Below, in pieces: positions 10,595 to 20,697 of a DNA stretch of 64,000 bases. Position numbers and translations under genes: made by a program. The stretch is from Nitrosospira multiformis (GTDB lineage: Bacteria > Pseudomonadota > Gammaproteobacteria > Burkholderiales > Nitrosomonadaceae), in the NCBI RefSeq assembly GCF_900111585.1, contig NZ_FOHI01000002.1, forward strand, positions 434,001 to 498,000, in the 5' to 3' direction. The notes beneath the pieces were generated by a model. The model worked only from the letters and a program-made list of their open reading frames with translations, was not told the DNA's origin and ran no database searches. How positions within the stretch are numbered: position 1 is the first letter of the stretch; each line of letters starts with the position of its first letter.

Positions 10595-10748
10595 GACCTG
10601 TTATATCCCCTTCAGGACTTTCTTTTACCCTGAATGAAGGGACGGAAGTGGAAGCTGGAAGGGAGTGTGAGCTTCCGGTCCAGCTTAACGCAGAGTTTGA
10701 ACCCCAGAGTTAACCCGCAGCGCGCAGGAGTTAACCCACCAGGATTTC

Positions 10749-11132
10749 TTAAACGGAGAATGAAGAGCCGCAACCGCAGGTGCTTGCAGCGCCCGGATTC
10801 TTGATAATGAACTGGGCACCCTCGGCGTTTTCCTGATAATCGATTTCCGCTCCTGCCAGATACTGGAAACTCATGGCATCCACTAGGAGTTTGACACCAT
10901 TTTTTTCCATTACCGTGTCATCTTCACTTATCAGTTCATCAAAGGTGAATCCGTACTTGAAGCCGGAGCATCCGCCTCCTGCCACGAATACCCGCAGCTT
11001 GAGATCGTTGTTTCCTTCCTCTTCGATCAGCTCTCTGACCTTGTTTGCCGCGTTGTCGGTAAAGATCAATGGCGTTGGGATGTTCGTCATCGAATCAGTC
11101 TGACCCGAACCGTCGTTGAAAGGAGCGTTCAT
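10749..11132 (-). CDS. erpA: iron-sulfur cluster insertion protein ErpA
   Basis: 127 aa A-type Fe-S carrier. The three cluster cysteines are visible: GGGCSGF in the middle and the C-terminal TCGCGSSF. An internal Met (MTNIPTPL) 14 codons in would give the more usual length near 113 aa, so the start could be later. It is the last gene of a minus-strand group with the bactofilin and the DUF6776 gene. Confidence 0.92.
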   Translation of the reverse strand: MNAPFNDGSGQTDSMTNIPTPLIFTDNAANKVRELIEEEGNNDLKLRVFVAGGGCSGFKYGFTFDELISEDDTVMEKNGVKLLVDAMSFQYLAGAEIDYQENAEGAQFIIKNPGAASTCGCGSSFSV

Positions 11133-11168
11133 AAGCGTTTCCGAATAGGCTGGTGAGAGATTGCAGTG

Positions 11169-11594
11169 TTATACGTGTTTCAAATCGGTGATCTGGGCCG
11201 CCGGCAATAATGTAACGACATTGCTTTCACGTTCCAGGATTTCCGTATGGAGCAGCATGCCCTGAACAGATGCACCGAGATGTATTTCCATGCCCTTATA
11301 GTGTACATCGCCACAGACCTTTGCCTTTGGCTGGAGTTCCACATACTCGGTAACCTTTATCGTGCCGACTACCGTGCCATTGATCACAGCATGGGAAACG
11401 TGGATGACACCCTCTACGACCGCCTGATCGCTTAAAACCAGAGTGCTCGGCATGTCGCTCAACCCGGTAATGTTTCCCGTAACACGGCCGTCTATTCGTA
11501 CCCCCCCAGTGAAGATGATATTTCCTTCAATGTGAGTATCAACGCCGATAAGCGAATCGATCTGGTTGTGCGGTCTGCCTATTTTCTCAAACAT
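11169..11594 (-). CDS. bactofilin (polymer-forming cytoskeletal protein)
   Basis: 141 aa, DUF583/bactofilin family. A short N-terminal tail precedes a core of repeated hydrophobic/Gly beta-helix turns (ISGxVxGNI-like: GNIIFTGGVRIDGRVTGNITG...AVVEGVIHVSHAVINGTVVGTIKV). Bactofilins self-assemble without nucleotide and scaffold local cell-wall synthesis. It lies 9 nt from the upstream coiled-coil membrane protein, so the two may act together. Confidence 0.9.
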   Translation of the reverse strand: MFEKIGRPHNQIDSLIGVDTHIEGNIIFTGGVRIDGRVTGNITGLSDMPSTLVLSDQAVVEGVIHVSHAVINGTVVGTIKVTEYVELQPKAKVCGDVHYKGMEIHLGASVQGMLLHTEILERESNVVTLLPAAQITDLKHV

Positions 11595-11603
11595 TTTCCC
11601 TCC

Positions 11604-12377
11604 TTACAAAGACAGATTCACCGTTTGCATGAGCCTAGCCTGCGTTTCGCCCTTCTCGAATACTTTCACCTGCAAGCTGTCGACAATGGCCTCCGGAGCC
11701 AGCCAGAAAGTATTTTCCACTCGCCTATAAAATCGGAAGCTGACATCAAATTTCTTCGATGGGTCGTCGCTGGTCTCGCTGGAGGTCAAGGGTTGGACCA
11801 TTTTTTCCCCATTCTGCTGAAAGTTGACGGCAAATTCCAGGTTTCCGTGAAAATCCTTGCCCCGCACTCCCGACTGAACCAGAAGCAGACTGTACCGGTA
11901 TTCGCCGGGCAGTTTACCTTTTTCAAGCTTCAGGCCCCCGATGGAAACACGTTGACCGGTCTTGCCGGGAGCAGAACCAAGATTCTGGAAAAAGCCCAGT
12001 TCTTCCTTGAGGCGCGTATTCTCGCCCTGAAGGGTTTTGACTTGGCTTGCAATGTCCTGACGGGCGGCCTGATCCATTTGCAACTGCTGATCGAGCCCCG
12101 CCATCTTTATGCGCAGTTCGTCATTCTCGTGCTGCAGTCGCGCATTCAACTGCGACAACCGCTCCATCTCCGGTGCCTCGGTTTTTTCTTCACGCGGGGG
12201 TTCGATTCTGTCGGGAATACCCGCTTTGCGCCCGGCATCGTACATGCCCCACGAAAGAATCAGCGCAGCCACGAGCAGGATGGCAAAAGCCGACCAGCGG
12301 ACATGAGCGGGAGTCTGCAATCGGACCGCGGCTGGCGCCGCAGCTATTTTGTGCCTTCTATTACGCGACTTTATCAT
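11604..12377 (-). CDS. DUF6776-like membrane protein with coiled coil
   Basis: 257 aa. One N-terminal membrane helix (about 29-47) is followed by a heptad-rich coiled coil (about 70-135, MERLSQLNARLQHENDELRI...). The periplasmic C-terminal domain is beta-rich and has an FYRRVENTFWLAPEA block. I recognise it as the conserved partner of bactofilin in betaproteobacteria; its biochemical role is not known. Confidence 0.75.
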   Translation of the reverse strand: MIKSRNRRHKIAAAPAAVRLQTPAHVRWSAFAILLVAALILSWGMYDAGRKAGIPDRIEPPREEKTEAPEMERLSQLNARLQHENDELRIKMAGLDQQLQMDQAARQDIASQVKTLQGENTRLKEELGFFQNLGSAPGKTGQRVSIGGLKLEKGKLPGEYRYSLLLVQSGVRGKDFHGNLEFAVNFQQNGEKMVQPLTSSETSDDPSKKFDVSFRFYRRVENTFWLAPEAIVDSLQVKVFEKGETQARLMQTVNLSL

Positions 12378-12562
12378 AAGCGCAGGTCATGCCCTTTGAA
12401 GCGGCAGCCAAGCGTATCCGAAACATCGCAAAAGAGCATCAGATCGAAATAATGGAAAGTTTCTCTTGCAGGCGCTGGGTCCTTGATCGCTACCAGGAGA
12501 AGTGTCGAGAGAAACCCGCAGCCAACTATGGATATTCTAACGATGAACCTCGATCTTGACAA
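12374..12562 (-). CDS. possible small single-pass protein, uncertain
   Basis: 62 codons from a TTG, with a hydrophobic stretch (RFIVRISIVGCGFLSTLLLVAI) near the N-terminus. Its stop overlaps the next gene's ATG by 4 nt (ATGA), the only positive sign. No ribosome site is evident and nothing in the sequence is recognisable. It may be a chance frame. Confidence 0.25.
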   Translation of the reverse strand: MSRSRFIVRISIVGCGFLSTLLLVAIKDPAPARETFHYFDLMLFCDVSDTLGCRFKGHDLRL

Positions 12563-12698
12563 AGACTAACTCTTATCGAGGAACAGTCGGGCATGCATTT
12601 TCTGGAAATTACCTTACATTGCATGGCTGGATCTTCGTGAGGCGCGCATGGACCTGATTTCGACAGCACTGCAGCTCCGCGCGCTTATTTACGATTTT

Positions 12699-13727
12699 TT
12701 ACGGAAACAAGGGGGCATGGGTGATGGCAAGGGTTTCCGGCAAGCCGAACATGAGGTTCATATTCTGCACTGCCTGCCCGGCCGCACCCTTGACAAGGTT
12801 GTCCGTAATCGAGAGTATGACGGCCGTATCCCCACCCTGGGGGCGGTGGACGGCGATGCGGCAGAGATTCGAACCCCGCACAGAGCGCGTTTCCGGATGG
12901 GAGCCTGGCGGAAGTACGTCGACAAATGGTTCATTCATGTAGCGGTTTTCGTATAACGCCTGCAAATCGACTTCTTTAAGAAGTTTTACATAAAGCGTGG
13001 CATGGATGCCGCGAATCATCGGGGTGAGATGCGGTACGAATGTCAGACCGATAGGGTGTTTTGCCGCTTGCGACAAGCCCTGTCTGATCTCGGGAAGATG
13101 GCGATGTCCGGATACCCCATAGGCCTTGAAATTGTCCGCTGCTTCAGCAAAAAGGGTATGAATTTCCGCGTTGCGTCCTGCGCCTGACACGCCCGATTTC
13201 GCGTCTGCGACGAGATGATCCAGATCCACGGCGCCCGATTCCATCAGGGGAAGGAAACCCAGTTGCACGGCCGTGGGATAACAGCCGGGATTGGCTATGA
13301 GCCGCGCTGTCTTTATCCTGTCGCGATTGATTTCCGGCAGACCGTAGACCGCCTCCGCAACCAGTTCGGGGCAGGCATGGGGCATTCCATACCATTTTTC
13401 CCAGACGGTGATATCCTTGATGCGAAAATCGGCCGCAAGGTCAATTATCCGCACGCCTGCATCGAGCAGGGATGGAACCTGTTTCATGGCAATGCCATTC
13501 GGGGTGGCAAAGAATACCACGTCGCATTTTTCGAGGTTTGCCTCTGCGGGATCGGAAAATTTTAACTCTATCCGTCCGCGCAGACTTGGAAACAACTGGG
13601 TGACATCCATGCCAGCTTCCTTGCGCGATGTAATTGCCTCGATACTCACCTCTGGGTGTTGAGACAAAATGCGCAGCAACTCTACTCCGGTATATCCGGT
13701 TCCACCTACGATGCCAATCTTAAGCAT
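12699..13727 (-). CDS. argC: N-acetyl-gamma-glutamyl-phosphate reductase
   Basis: 342 aa NADPH-dependent enzyme of arginine synthesis. The Rossmann motif [15 protein letters not shown] is at the N-terminus, and the catalytic Cys lies in [10 protein letters not shown]. The substrate region GVSGAGRN is also present. Full length and separately transcribed from rpsI by a clear terminator upstream. Confidence 0.96.
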   Translation of the reverse strand: MLKIGIVGGTGYTGVELLRILSQHPEVSIEAITSRKEAGMDVTQLFPSLRGRIELKFSDPAEANLEKCDVVFFATPNGIAMKQVPSLLDAGVRIIDLAADFRIKDITVWEKWYGMPHACPELVAEAVYGLPEINRDRIKTARLIANPGCYPTAVQLGFLPLMESGAVDLDHLVADAKSGVSGAGRNAEIHTLFAEAADNFKAYGVSGHRHLPEIRQGLSQAAKHPIGLTFVPHLTPMIRGIHATLYVKLLKEVDLQALYENRYMNEPFVDVLPPGSHPETRSVRGSNLCRIAVHRPQGGDTAVILSITDNLVKGAAGQAVQNMNLMFGLPETLAITHAPLFP

Positions 13728-13835
13728 GGTTCTTCGAAATTTTCGTGTGGTTAAAATTTGTTGTCACGGCGCATCTACCTGACATCCGCATGATGTCTGT
13801 GGAAGGTTTTACGATTACAGGCGCCAACAAGAAAG

Positions 13836-13880
13836 AAAAAAGCCGCCTATCCGCCAGAAACAGCGGGCAGGCGGCTTTTT
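13836..13880 (-). terminator. rho-independent terminator of rplM-rpsI
   Basis: Inverted repeat GCCGCCT (13842-13848) / AGGCGGC (13869-13875), with a 20-nt loop, flanked by A6 on the left and T5 on the right. Read on the minus strand it is a GC stem followed by a T run, 16 nt after the rpsI stop codon. The symmetry would also let it act on plus-strand transcripts. Confidence 0.85.
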
Positions 13881-13895
13881 ATGACAGATAAAAGC

Positions 13896-14288
13896 TTATC
13901 GTTTGGAGAACTGCTTCCGGCGTCGTGCCTTGCGCAGACCAACCTTTTTGCGCTCCACTTCACGTGCGTCACGCGTAACCAGCCCGGCATTGCTCAATAC
14001 AGGTTTCAGGGTTGCATCGAAGTCAATCAGCGCCCGGGTAATTCCATGTCTCACCGCCCCTGCCTGCCCGGATTCGCCTCCGCCATGAATATTCACCAAG
14101 ATGTCGAAGCGATCGAGATTTCCGGTCAATTCCAGCGGCTGGCGCACTATCATCCGCCCCGTTTCCCGGGAAAAAAATTCATCCACGGGTTTGTTGTTGA
14201 CTGTTATCACGCCGCTACCCGGCTTGATGAACACGCGCGCTACGGCGCTTTTGCGCCGTCCCGTACCGTAACTGTAGGTTCCATTCAT
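13896..14288 (-). CDS. rpsI: 30S ribosomal protein S9
   Basis: 130 aa. It has the typical [13 protein letters not shown] start, the central [15 protein letters not shown] block and the basic C-terminus ending [11 protein letters not shown] that reaches the ribosomal P site. ATG at 14288, two nt after the rplM stop, gives the family length; a TTG two codons earlier overlaps that stop and is less likely. Confidence 0.97.
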   Translation of the reverse strand: MNGTYSYGTGRRKSAVARVFIKPGSGVITVNNKPVDEFFSRETGRMIVRQPLELTGNLDRFDILVNIHGGGESGQAGAVRHGITRALIDFDATLKPVLSNAGLVTRDAREVERKKVGLRKARRRKQFSKR

Positions 14289-14290
14289 GA

Positions 14291-14725
14291 TCAAGCCCTG
14301 ACTTCAAGTTGCCGCGGCTGTTGTGCGGCGTGTGGGTGTGCTGCACCGGCATATATCTTGAGCTTCTTTAACATTGCATAGCCGAGAGGACCTTTCGGCA
14401 GCATGCCTTTTACTGCTTTTTCCAGCGGCCTACCGGGAAAGCGCGCATGCATTTTCGCGAAACTCGTTTCGTATATACCACCGGGGTAACCGCTGTGGCG
14501 ATAGTACATCTTGCTTTCAGCCTTGTTGCCGGTAACGCGCATCTTGTCCACGTTGATCACGACAATGAAATCACCGGTATCCACATGCGGCGTATAGATA
14601 GGCTTATGCTTACCGCGAAGACGATGGGCAATCTCGGCAGCGAGGCGTCCAAGTACCTTGCCGCCCGCATCAATCACGAACCACTCCCGATTCACTTCAT
14701 GTGGTTTGGCTGAAAAGGTTTTCAC
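14291..14725 (-). CDS. rplM: 50S ribosomal protein L13
   Basis: 144 aa. Recognised by [19 protein letters not shown] at the start, [18 protein letters not shown] and the [22 protein letters not shown] tail. It starts with GTG, with GGGG 7 nt upstream. Cotranscribed with rpsI, as in most proteobacteria. Confidence 0.97.
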   Translation of the reverse strand: MKTFSAKPHEVNREWFVIDAGGKVLGRLAAEIAHRLRGKHKPIYTPHVDTGDFIVVINVDKMRVTGNKAESKMYYRHSGYPGGIYETSFAKMHARFPGRPLEKAVKGMLPKGPLGYAMLKKLKIYAGAAHPHAAQQPRQLEVRA

Positions 14726-14759
14726 AAACCTACCCCTGCTTATTTACTAAAAGCCGCGC

Positions 14760-14788
14760 ATTCTATGTCAGAGATGCATAAATGTCAA
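14760..14788 (-). promoter_or_regulatory. sigma-70 promoter of rplM-rpsI
   Basis: On the minus strand: TTGACA (14788-14783), a 17-nt spacer, TAGAAT (14765-14760). The -35 is perfect and the -10 has one mismatch. Predicted start is about 25-30 nt ahead of the rplM GTG, leaving a very short leader. Confidence 0.8.
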
Positions 14789-15075
14789 ACCGGAGTCCGG
14801 GGGCAGGGGTTATATTCATCTGCACGAACACTGCTCTCCTCGCTGATTTTCGTTTTGCAAGGCGGCGTATGCCGGCGACTTTTGTTCCCACCAAAATCAT
14901 TGAGAAAACGGTTATCATAACGCACCTTAAAATTGCAGGCGGAAGATTACAGCGAATATTGAGGCAAAAATTGCAGGAAGAGCCCCTGAACAACAGGTGC
15001 TCCCTGCTCGCCTGGCAACGTGTTCGAAGATTCCATAACATCATCTTATTATCTATTTGTCCGAGGAGAAGTTGT
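14789..15075. other. intergenic leader of the phosphoribulokinase gene
   Basis: About 290 nt between the rplM promoter and the phosphoribulokinase ATG, without a credible gene. It must hold the promoter of the kinase gene, but I see no good -35/-10 pair. A small palindrome TTATCATAA (14912-14920) is the only candidate regulator site; a link to the Calvin regulator CbbR is speculation. Confidence 0.5.
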
Positions 15076-15948
15076 ATGTCGCAAAAACACCCTGTCATCG
15101 CCGTTACCGGATCTTCCGGCGCCGGTACGTCGACGGTCAAGAATAGTTTCGAGCATATTTTCCGGCGCGAGAAACTGACTGCTGCGGTGGTGGAGGGGGA
15201 TAGCTTCCATCGTTATGATCGCGATGCCATGAAAAAAGCCGTAGCCGAATCCGAAAAGGACGGAGGACGTCCCATCAGTCATTTCGGTCCGGAGGCCAAC
15301 GAGTTCGAGAAGCTGGAAACGTTGTTCAAGGAATACGGCGAAACCGGCGGCGGGGAGACGCGCCTGTACCTGCACAATGACGAGGAGGCCGCGCCCTATC
15401 AACAGAAGGCAGGCACCTTCACGCCTTGGGCGCCGATAAAGCCCGGTTCGGATCTGCTGTTTTATGAGGGGTTGCATGGAGGAGTGCAGAGCGACACGGT
15501 GGACGCGGCCAGATATGTCGATTTGCTGGTCGGTGTCGTGCCCATCGTGAATCTGGAGTGGATTCAGAAAATCCACCGTGACATGAATGCGCGTGGTTAT
15601 TCGGCCGAAGCGGTGACGCACACGATACTCCGCCGCATGCACGATTATGTGCATTACATTACTCCGCAATTTTCCAAAACGCATATCAATTTCCAGCGTG
15701 TGCCGACAGTGGACACCTCGAATCCTTTCATCGCACGGGACATCCCCACGCTGGACGAAAGTTTCGTCGTGATCCGGTTTCGTGATCCGAGGAATGTCGA
15801 CTTCCCGTATCTGCTTGCCATGATTCACAACTCATTCATGTCCCGCCCGAACACCATCGTCGTTCCCGGCGGGAAAATGGGTCTGGCCATAGAGCTCATA
15901 TTGACGCCGCTTATTCTTGATCTCGTGGTGGCAAGCCGCAAAAAGTAG
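15076..15948 (+). CDS. prkB: phosphoribulokinase
   Basis: 290 aa Calvin-cycle enzyme that makes ribulose-1,5-bisphosphate from ribulose-5-phosphate and ATP. Walker A is GSSGAGTST near the N-terminus; VEGDSFHRYDR and FYEGLHGGV follow. Length matches the octameric proteobacterial type, not the redox-regulated plant/cyanobacterial one. ATG at 15076 has GAGGAG about 7 nt upstream; a longer frame upstream lacks homology. No RuBisCO gene is in the window. The gene symbol could equally be cbbP. Confidence 0.94.
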   Translation: MSQKHPVIAVTGSSGAGTSTVKNSFEHIFRREKLTAAVVEGDSFHRYDRDAMKKAVAESEKDGGRPISHFGPEANEFEKLETLFKEYGETGGGETRLYLHNDEEAAPYQQKAGTFTPWAPIKPGSDLLFYEGLHGGVQSDTVDAARYVDLLVGVVPIVNLEWIQKIHRDMNARGYSAEAVTHTILRRMHDYVHYITPQFSKTHINFQRVPTVDTSNPFIARDIPTLDESFVVIRFRDPRNVDFPYLLAMIHNSFMSRPNTIVVPGGKMGLAIELILTPLILDLVVASRKK

Positions 15949-16147
15949 CCCCAGGCAATAGCGCCCGAGCGTTATAGTAAAACATCCTGCAAACCCGGCA
16001 CCCTTCCTGCGCATCGCGCGACTCCCTATACCGGAAGGAGAACCAGGCGCCGGGTATGCAGGAGCATCATACCCTTCTACATTGCTTTTAATCCGATTTT
16101 GCACGGCTTGAACGATCCCGTGCCCTGACCGGAAAAATCTTTGCTGT

Positions 16148-18376
16148 ATGTCTTCTCTACTCACCGCACTAAACCCGGAACAACTCGAAGCAGTGACGTT
16201 GCCCCATCAATCGGCGTTGGTGCTTGCCGGTGCGGGCAGCGGCAAGACCAAGGTTCTTACGACCCGCATCGCGTATTTGATTCAGTCCGGCGAGATCAGT
16301 CCTCACGGAGTATTGGCGGTCACTTTTACCAACAAGGCGGCCAAGGAAATGATCGCTCGCATTGCCGCCATGCTGCCCATCAATACCCGCGGCATGTGGA
16401 TAGGTACCTTCCACGGCTTATGCAACCGCCTGCTTCGCGCTCACAACCAGGATACCGGTTTGCCGCAAACATTTCAGATTCTGGATTCCGCCGATCAGCT
16501 GGCGGTCATCAAGCGTATCCTGAAAAATCTGGGTGCGGACGATGAGAAATTTCCTCCGCGTCAGGTCCAATGGTTCATCAATAATGCCAAGGAGGAGGGG
16601 CTGCGCGCATCGCAGGTGGAAGCGTACGATGACTACACGCGCAAGATGGTCGAGTTTTATACATCTTACGAGCAGCAATGCAACAAGGAAGGGGTGGTTG
16701 ATTTTGCCGAGTTGTTGCTGCGCAGCTATGAATTGCTGACGCGCAACGAAATCATACGCGAGCATTATCGCGGTCGTTTCCTGCACATCCTGGTGGACGA
16801 GTTCCAGGATACCAGCCGGCTGCAATACAAATGGCTGCGACTGCTCGCCGGTCCGAAGACCGCTGTCTTTGCCGTGGGCGATGACGATCAGAGCATTTAT
16901 GCCTTTCGTGGTGCCAATACTGGCAACATGAGAGAGTTCGAACAGGACTTTCGCATCCCCAGGATCATCAAACTGGAGCAGAACTACCGTTCACATGGCA
17001 ATATTCTGGATGCCGCCAACACACTGATACGCAATAACAATGGGCGGCTCGGAAAGAATCTCTGGACTTCAGAAGGGCGCGGCGAGCCGATACGGGTATA
17101 CAACGCTCCGACGGATTTCGATGAAGCGGCGTTTATCGTGGATGAAGTCAAATCCCTGCGTGCGGAGGGGGTCCAATTGTCCCAGATCGCGTTGCTTTAT
17201 CGTTCCAACGCGCAATCACGTGTGCTGGAGCACGCCTTGTTCAATGCCTCGCTGCCTTATCGGGTATACGGGGGCATGCGCTTCTTCGAGCGGCAGGAAA
17301 TCAAGCACGCATTGGCTTACCTGCGAATGATAGCCAATCCGGAAGATGACAACGCGCTACTGAGAATCGTCAACTTCCCGGCGCGTGGCATCGGCTTGCG
17401 GGGCTTGGAGCAATTGCAGGATGAAGCCAGGCAACAGGGGGGAAGCCTCTGGGAAGCGATGCTGAAAAAATGCAGGGGCAGAGAACCCGCCACGTCAGGC
17501 TTGCTGAAATCCTCGGTGGGAATGGGGGAGAATAAAGAGCCGGACAGGCCCAGAAGAGGCATCGAGGGCTTCGTTGTGCTGATCGAATCGATGCGGCAGG
17601 TTTGTGAAACTCTGCCGCTCCCGGAAATCGTCGAACATATGCTGGAGCACAGCGGATTGATTAGGCATTACCAGGCCGAGCGCGAGGGTGCCGACCGGCT
17701 GGAGAATTTGAACGAGTTGATCACTGCGGCGACTGCCTTCGTGCACGAAGCCGAAGATGACGGCCTGGCCGTTTTTCTCAATCATGCTTCCCTGGAAGCA
17801 GGCGAGCACCAAGCCGGCGGAGGGGAGGACGCCTTGCAGCTGATGACCGTGCACTCAGCCAAAGGACTGGAATTTCACAGCGTATTTCTAAGTGGTCTCG
17901 AAGAAGGTTTGTTTCCCCACGATAATAGCCGTAACGAGGCGGGGGGGCTGGAAGAGGAGCGGCGCCTGATGTACGTAGCCGTGACGCGCGCGAGGCGTCG
18001 CCTGTATTTGAGTTTTGCCCAAAGCCGCATGTTGCATGGCCAGACTCGCTACAATATTCCCACTCGATTCATAGAGGAAATACCGCAGAGCGTGCTCAAG
18101 TGGCTGCAGCCCGTGCAGAAGACAGCGCCTTGGCGACCGCAGCCGGTTTCTCCCACTCAAGAGGTTGCGCAGCGCCCCCCAATCCGGGAAATGGGAGTGA
18201 AGGAGGCGACGGCATCGCCTTGGCGGGTGGGCCAGAACGTGGTTCACGCAAAGTTCGGAGCAGGAGTGATCGTCAACTGCGAAGGCCGCGGTGCCGATGC
18301 GCGGGTTGAAGTTAAATTCGGCCGCAATGGCAGCAAATGGTTGTTACTGGAATATGCAAAACTGACTGCATTGTAA
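16148..18376 (+). CDS. uvrD: UvrD-type DNA helicase II
   Basis: 742 aa superfamily 1A 3'-5' helicase for nucleotide excision and mismatch repair. Motif I AGAGSGKT, Ia TFTNKAAKEM, II VDEFQDTS, III GDDDQSIYAFRGA, IV QNYRS, V MTVHSAKGLEF and VI YVAVTRARRRLYL are all visible. The C-terminal Tudor-like segment (GQNVVHAKFGAGVI...) that contacts RNA polymerase is kept, which favours UvrD over Rep or PcrA. Confidence 0.94.
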   Translation: MSSLLTALNPEQLEAVTLPHQSALVLAGAGSGKTKVLTTRIAYLIQSGEISPHGVLAVTFTNKAAKEMIARIAAMLPINTRGMWIGTFHGLCNRLLRAHNQDTGLPQTFQILDSADQLAVIKRILKNLGADDEKFPPRQVQWFINNAKEEGLRASQVEAYDDYTRKMVEFYTSYEQQCNKEGVVDFAELLLRSYELLTRNEIIREHYRGRFLHILVDEFQDTSRLQYKWLRLLAGPKTAVFAVGDDDQSIYAFRGANTGNMREFEQDFRIPRIIKLEQNYRSHGNILDAANTLIRNNNGRLGKNLWTSEGRGEPIRVYNAPTDFDEAAFIVDEVKSLRAEGVQLSQIALLYRSNAQSRVLEHALFNASLPYRVYGGMRFFERQEIKHALAYLRMIANPEDDNALLRIVNFPARGIGLRGLEQLQDEARQQGGSLWEAMLKKCRGREPATSGLLKSSVGMGENKEPDRPRRGIEGFVVLIESMRQVCETLPLPEIVEHMLEHSGLIRHYQAEREGADRLENLNELITAATAFVHEAEDDGLAVFLNHASLEAGEHQAGGGEDALQLMTVHSAKGLEFHSVFLSGLEEGLFPHDNSRNEAGGLEEERRLMYVAVTRARRRLYLSFAQSRMLHGQTRYNIPTRFIEEIPQSVLKWLQPVQKTAPWRPQPVSPTQEVAQRPPIREMGVKEATASPWRVGQNVVHAKFGAGVIVNCEGRGADARVEVKFGRNGSKWLLLEYAKLTAL

Positions 18377-18478
18377 ACCCTGGGAGCCCGGGTGGCGGTG
18401 TGAGCTGGAAATGCTTTACTTTTCGCGTCGCCGCACCGTTTCCGGTCGGGCAGTCCCCGCCAGGAATTCCCGGGAGAT

Positions 18479-19216
18479 TCATGCGCTTTCCGTAACATCC
18501 CCGGAATTTGCGGTTTCCTGAAAAATATCCATGTAGCTGGTGTAGATCGAAGCGAAAACGGTCGGGACCAGCACAAAAAATCCCAAGCCGTAAGGAATCA
18601 TGGCGATTATCGTGAACGCCACGAGTACAATCAGGTAAATCTGGAATGCCACGATGTTTTTCACGCACGCCAAGAAGCTCGTTCGCATTGCTTCCACTGG
18701 AGGCATTTCATCGAATACCGCCAGCAGAGGCGCGAACCAGGTCGCCATCAGGAGAGGAATGGACAGGGTCAGCGCTACCAGGGAAGCGGATAACATATCC
18801 CCTGATACGTTTTTCAATTCGTTTTCATCGACCCGTTTTCCTTCCAGCAGCAGGCTCATCAGCACGTCGCCCCCGACCAGCATGAATATGCCGACGATGA
18901 GCACCTGACCTACCAGATAAATTCCTCCTATCGTAATCAGCGGTCCGGGGTTGCGAAAGCCCGCAAAGAGATGCGCTATTTCCAGTTGCCCTCCGCGTTC
19001 CAGCGTTCTGCAGCCGATCATCAGTCCCGCCAGGAATACCGGCGAGAGCAACGTGAAAATGAATTGGCCCGCCGTTGGGATAAGTCCCAGGGTAGCCGCG
19101 ATCAGCAGAAGGGTGGTGCAAAGAAGAATCCACACCATGGGGACTCTACGGAATAACTGAAAACCTTCCGCTATCCATTCCCATCCCCTTCTCCCGTCTA
19201 CCTGCCTGATATCCAT
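18479..19216 (-). CDS. BPSS1780-family membrane protein
   Basis: 245 aa with about five to six hydrophobic helices. The start MDIRQVDGRRGWEWIAEGFQLFRRVPMVW is typical of a betaproteobacterial family of unknown function. ATG at 19216 has CGGAG about 9 nt upstream; the longer frame is not supported. It follows thrB by about 50 nt on the same strand. Confidence 0.75.
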   Translation of the reverse strand: MDIRQVDGRRGWEWIAEGFQLFRRVPMVWILLCTTLLLIAATLGLIPTAGQFIFTLLSPVFLAGLMIGCRTLERGGQLEIAHLFAGFRNPGPLITIGGIYLVGQVLIVGIFMLVGGDVLMSLLLEGKRVDENELKNVSGDMLSASLVALTLSIPLLMATWFAPLLAVFDEMPPVEAMRTSFLACVKNIVAFQIYLIVLVAFTIIAMIPYGLGFFVLVPTVFASIYTSYMDIFQETANSGDVTESA

Positions 19217-19268
19217 CTTGTTTTTCTCCGATAAACGTCTTCCATCCCGCCGGCTGTTCAACTGACGG

Positions 19269-20219
19269 TCAGATCCACACCTCGGCGAGCTTCGAGCGTG
19301 CTGCTGCATGGTTTTTCAGTATACGCATGAAGTGAGCAGGGTCCTTCACGTGGGTAAGTTCTCCGGCGCGCGGCAGGTGATAATCCTGCAGGCGTGAGAG
19401 CCAGAAGCGCAACGCACCGGCGCGCAGCATCACCGGCCAAGCATCACGCTCGGCCTCCAGCAGCGGCCGGGTGCGGTGATAGGCTCCGAGCAGCGATAAA
19501 GTCCGCTCCGGGTCCAATTCCGCATTTTCGTTGAGACACCAGTCGTTTGCGGTAATCGCCAGGTCGTATAGCAGCACATCGTTGCAGGCGAAGTAGAAAT
19601 CGATCACTCCGCCCATTGCGCCATTGTTGAAAAGCACGTTGTCACGAAACAGGTCGGCGTGGATCACGCCGCGCGGAAGGCTTTCCGTTCGATGCGATGA
19701 TTGAAAGCGTAATTCCTCCCCGAGAATCGCAACCTCGTCCTCTGAAAGAAACGCCATGACTTCCTGTGCCGCAGCTTTCCACCACCTGGGTCCTCGCAAA
19801 TTCTCCATTTTTTCTGGATAGGATAAGCCGGATAAATGCATGTTCGCCAGGAGTTCGCCAACCTCGGCGCAGTGCGCTGCCGTGGGAGATTCCTGCGACT
19901 TCCCGGGAAGGCAGGTGACAATGCTCGCCGGCTTGCCGTTGAGCTCTCCCAGGAATTTATTGGCGAGATCCGCCACGGGGCTGGGGCAGGGAAGGCCGTG
20001 GCGCGCCAGATAGGCCATCAGGTTCAAATAGTAGGGCAGTTCCGCCGAAGTCAGTTTCTCAAATAGTGTCAGAACATATTTGCCGTGGCTGGTGGTGACA
20101 AAATAATTCGTATTTTCAATCCCGGAAGAAATGCCCTGCAGATTGATCAGTTTGCCGACGGAATAATTTCTCAGCCACGCGGAAAGCTGCTCATGGGTAA
20201 CTATGGTGAAGACAGACAT
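19269..20219 (-). CDS. thrB: homoserine kinase (APH-fold type)
   Basis: 316 aa, the aminoglycoside-phosphotransferase-fold homoserine kinase of many beta/gamma/alphaproteobacteria, not the GHMP type of E. coli. N-terminal [19 protein letters not shown] and [13 protein letters not shown] are diagnostic. The catalytic loop is [13 protein letters not shown], followed by IDFYFACND. It feeds threonine synthesis. Confidence 0.93.
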   Translation of the reverse strand: MSVFTIVTHEQLSAWLRNYSVGKLINLQGISSGIENTNYFVTTSHGKYVLTLFEKLTSAELPYYLNLMAYLARHGLPCPSPVADLANKFLGELNGKPASIVTCLPGKSQESPTAAHCAEVGELLANMHLSGLSYPEKMENLRGPRWWKAAAQEVMAFLSEDEVAILGEELRFQSSHRTESLPRGVIHADLFRDNVLFNNGAMGGVIDFYFACNDVLLYDLAITANDWCLNENAELDPERTLSLLGAYHRTRPLLEAERDAWPVMLRAGALRFWLSRLQDYHLPRAGELTHVKDPAHFMRILKNHAAARSKLAEVWI

Positions 20220-20276
20220 GGAGCAGGAAAGTAAGGCAGAAGCAGTTTAATCAGGCGCAATGGCTGTCCTGGAAAA

Positions 20277-20642
20277 TCAGAACTCGCGTATCACCCACAT
20301 GGGAGGGCGAATACGCTGATCCAGACCGCCTGTATCGTGGGTGGAAAAAGTGCCATCGCCGCGATTGTCGATCAGGTAATACGGAAGCCCTATGCGCGGT
20401 ATGACCTTGATCATGTAGAGGCGTCCATTGAGGCGATATTCCTCGATCTGGTCCTCTCCGCGCTTGGTGATGGTAACCTGCGGCTCAAGCGATTCTTCCT
20501 CGTCTTCGATACCGGCCGAAGGCAACGATAATTCCGGGGGTTCCGGCACTTCCGGTATGGGTCGCAAATCCTTGGGCTGATTGGATTGCGCCGCCGCTGG
20601 TAGTACAGAACTCAATAACAATGCAACAACGATACGACGCAT
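20277..20642 (-). CDS. DUF2782 periplasmic protein
   Basis: 121 aa. A signal peptide (MRRIVVALLLSSVLPAAAQ) is followed by an acidic Pro-rich linker, then the DUF2782 domain (VTITKRGEDQIEEYRLNGRLYMIKVIPRIGLPYYLID). It sits before thrB as in many betaproteobacteria; no function is established. Confidence 0.85.
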   Translation of the reverse strand: MRRIVVALLLSSVLPAAAQSNQPKDLRPIPEVPEPPELSLPSAGIEDEEESLEPQVTITKRGEDQIEEYRLNGRLYMIKVIPRIGLPYYLIDNRGDGTFSTHDTGGLDQRIRPPMWVIREF

Positions 20643-20697
20643 GGCGCCTCCCGGCGGGTCATGTCAATACACCATTCTATCCGAAATGCCCTGGCTG

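Noticed and set aside
10649-10686. Inverted repeats AAGCTGG/CCAGCTT and GGAAGC/GCTTCC between anmK and erpA
   Set aside because: Could end the convergent transcripts, but the arms compete with each other and lack T runs.
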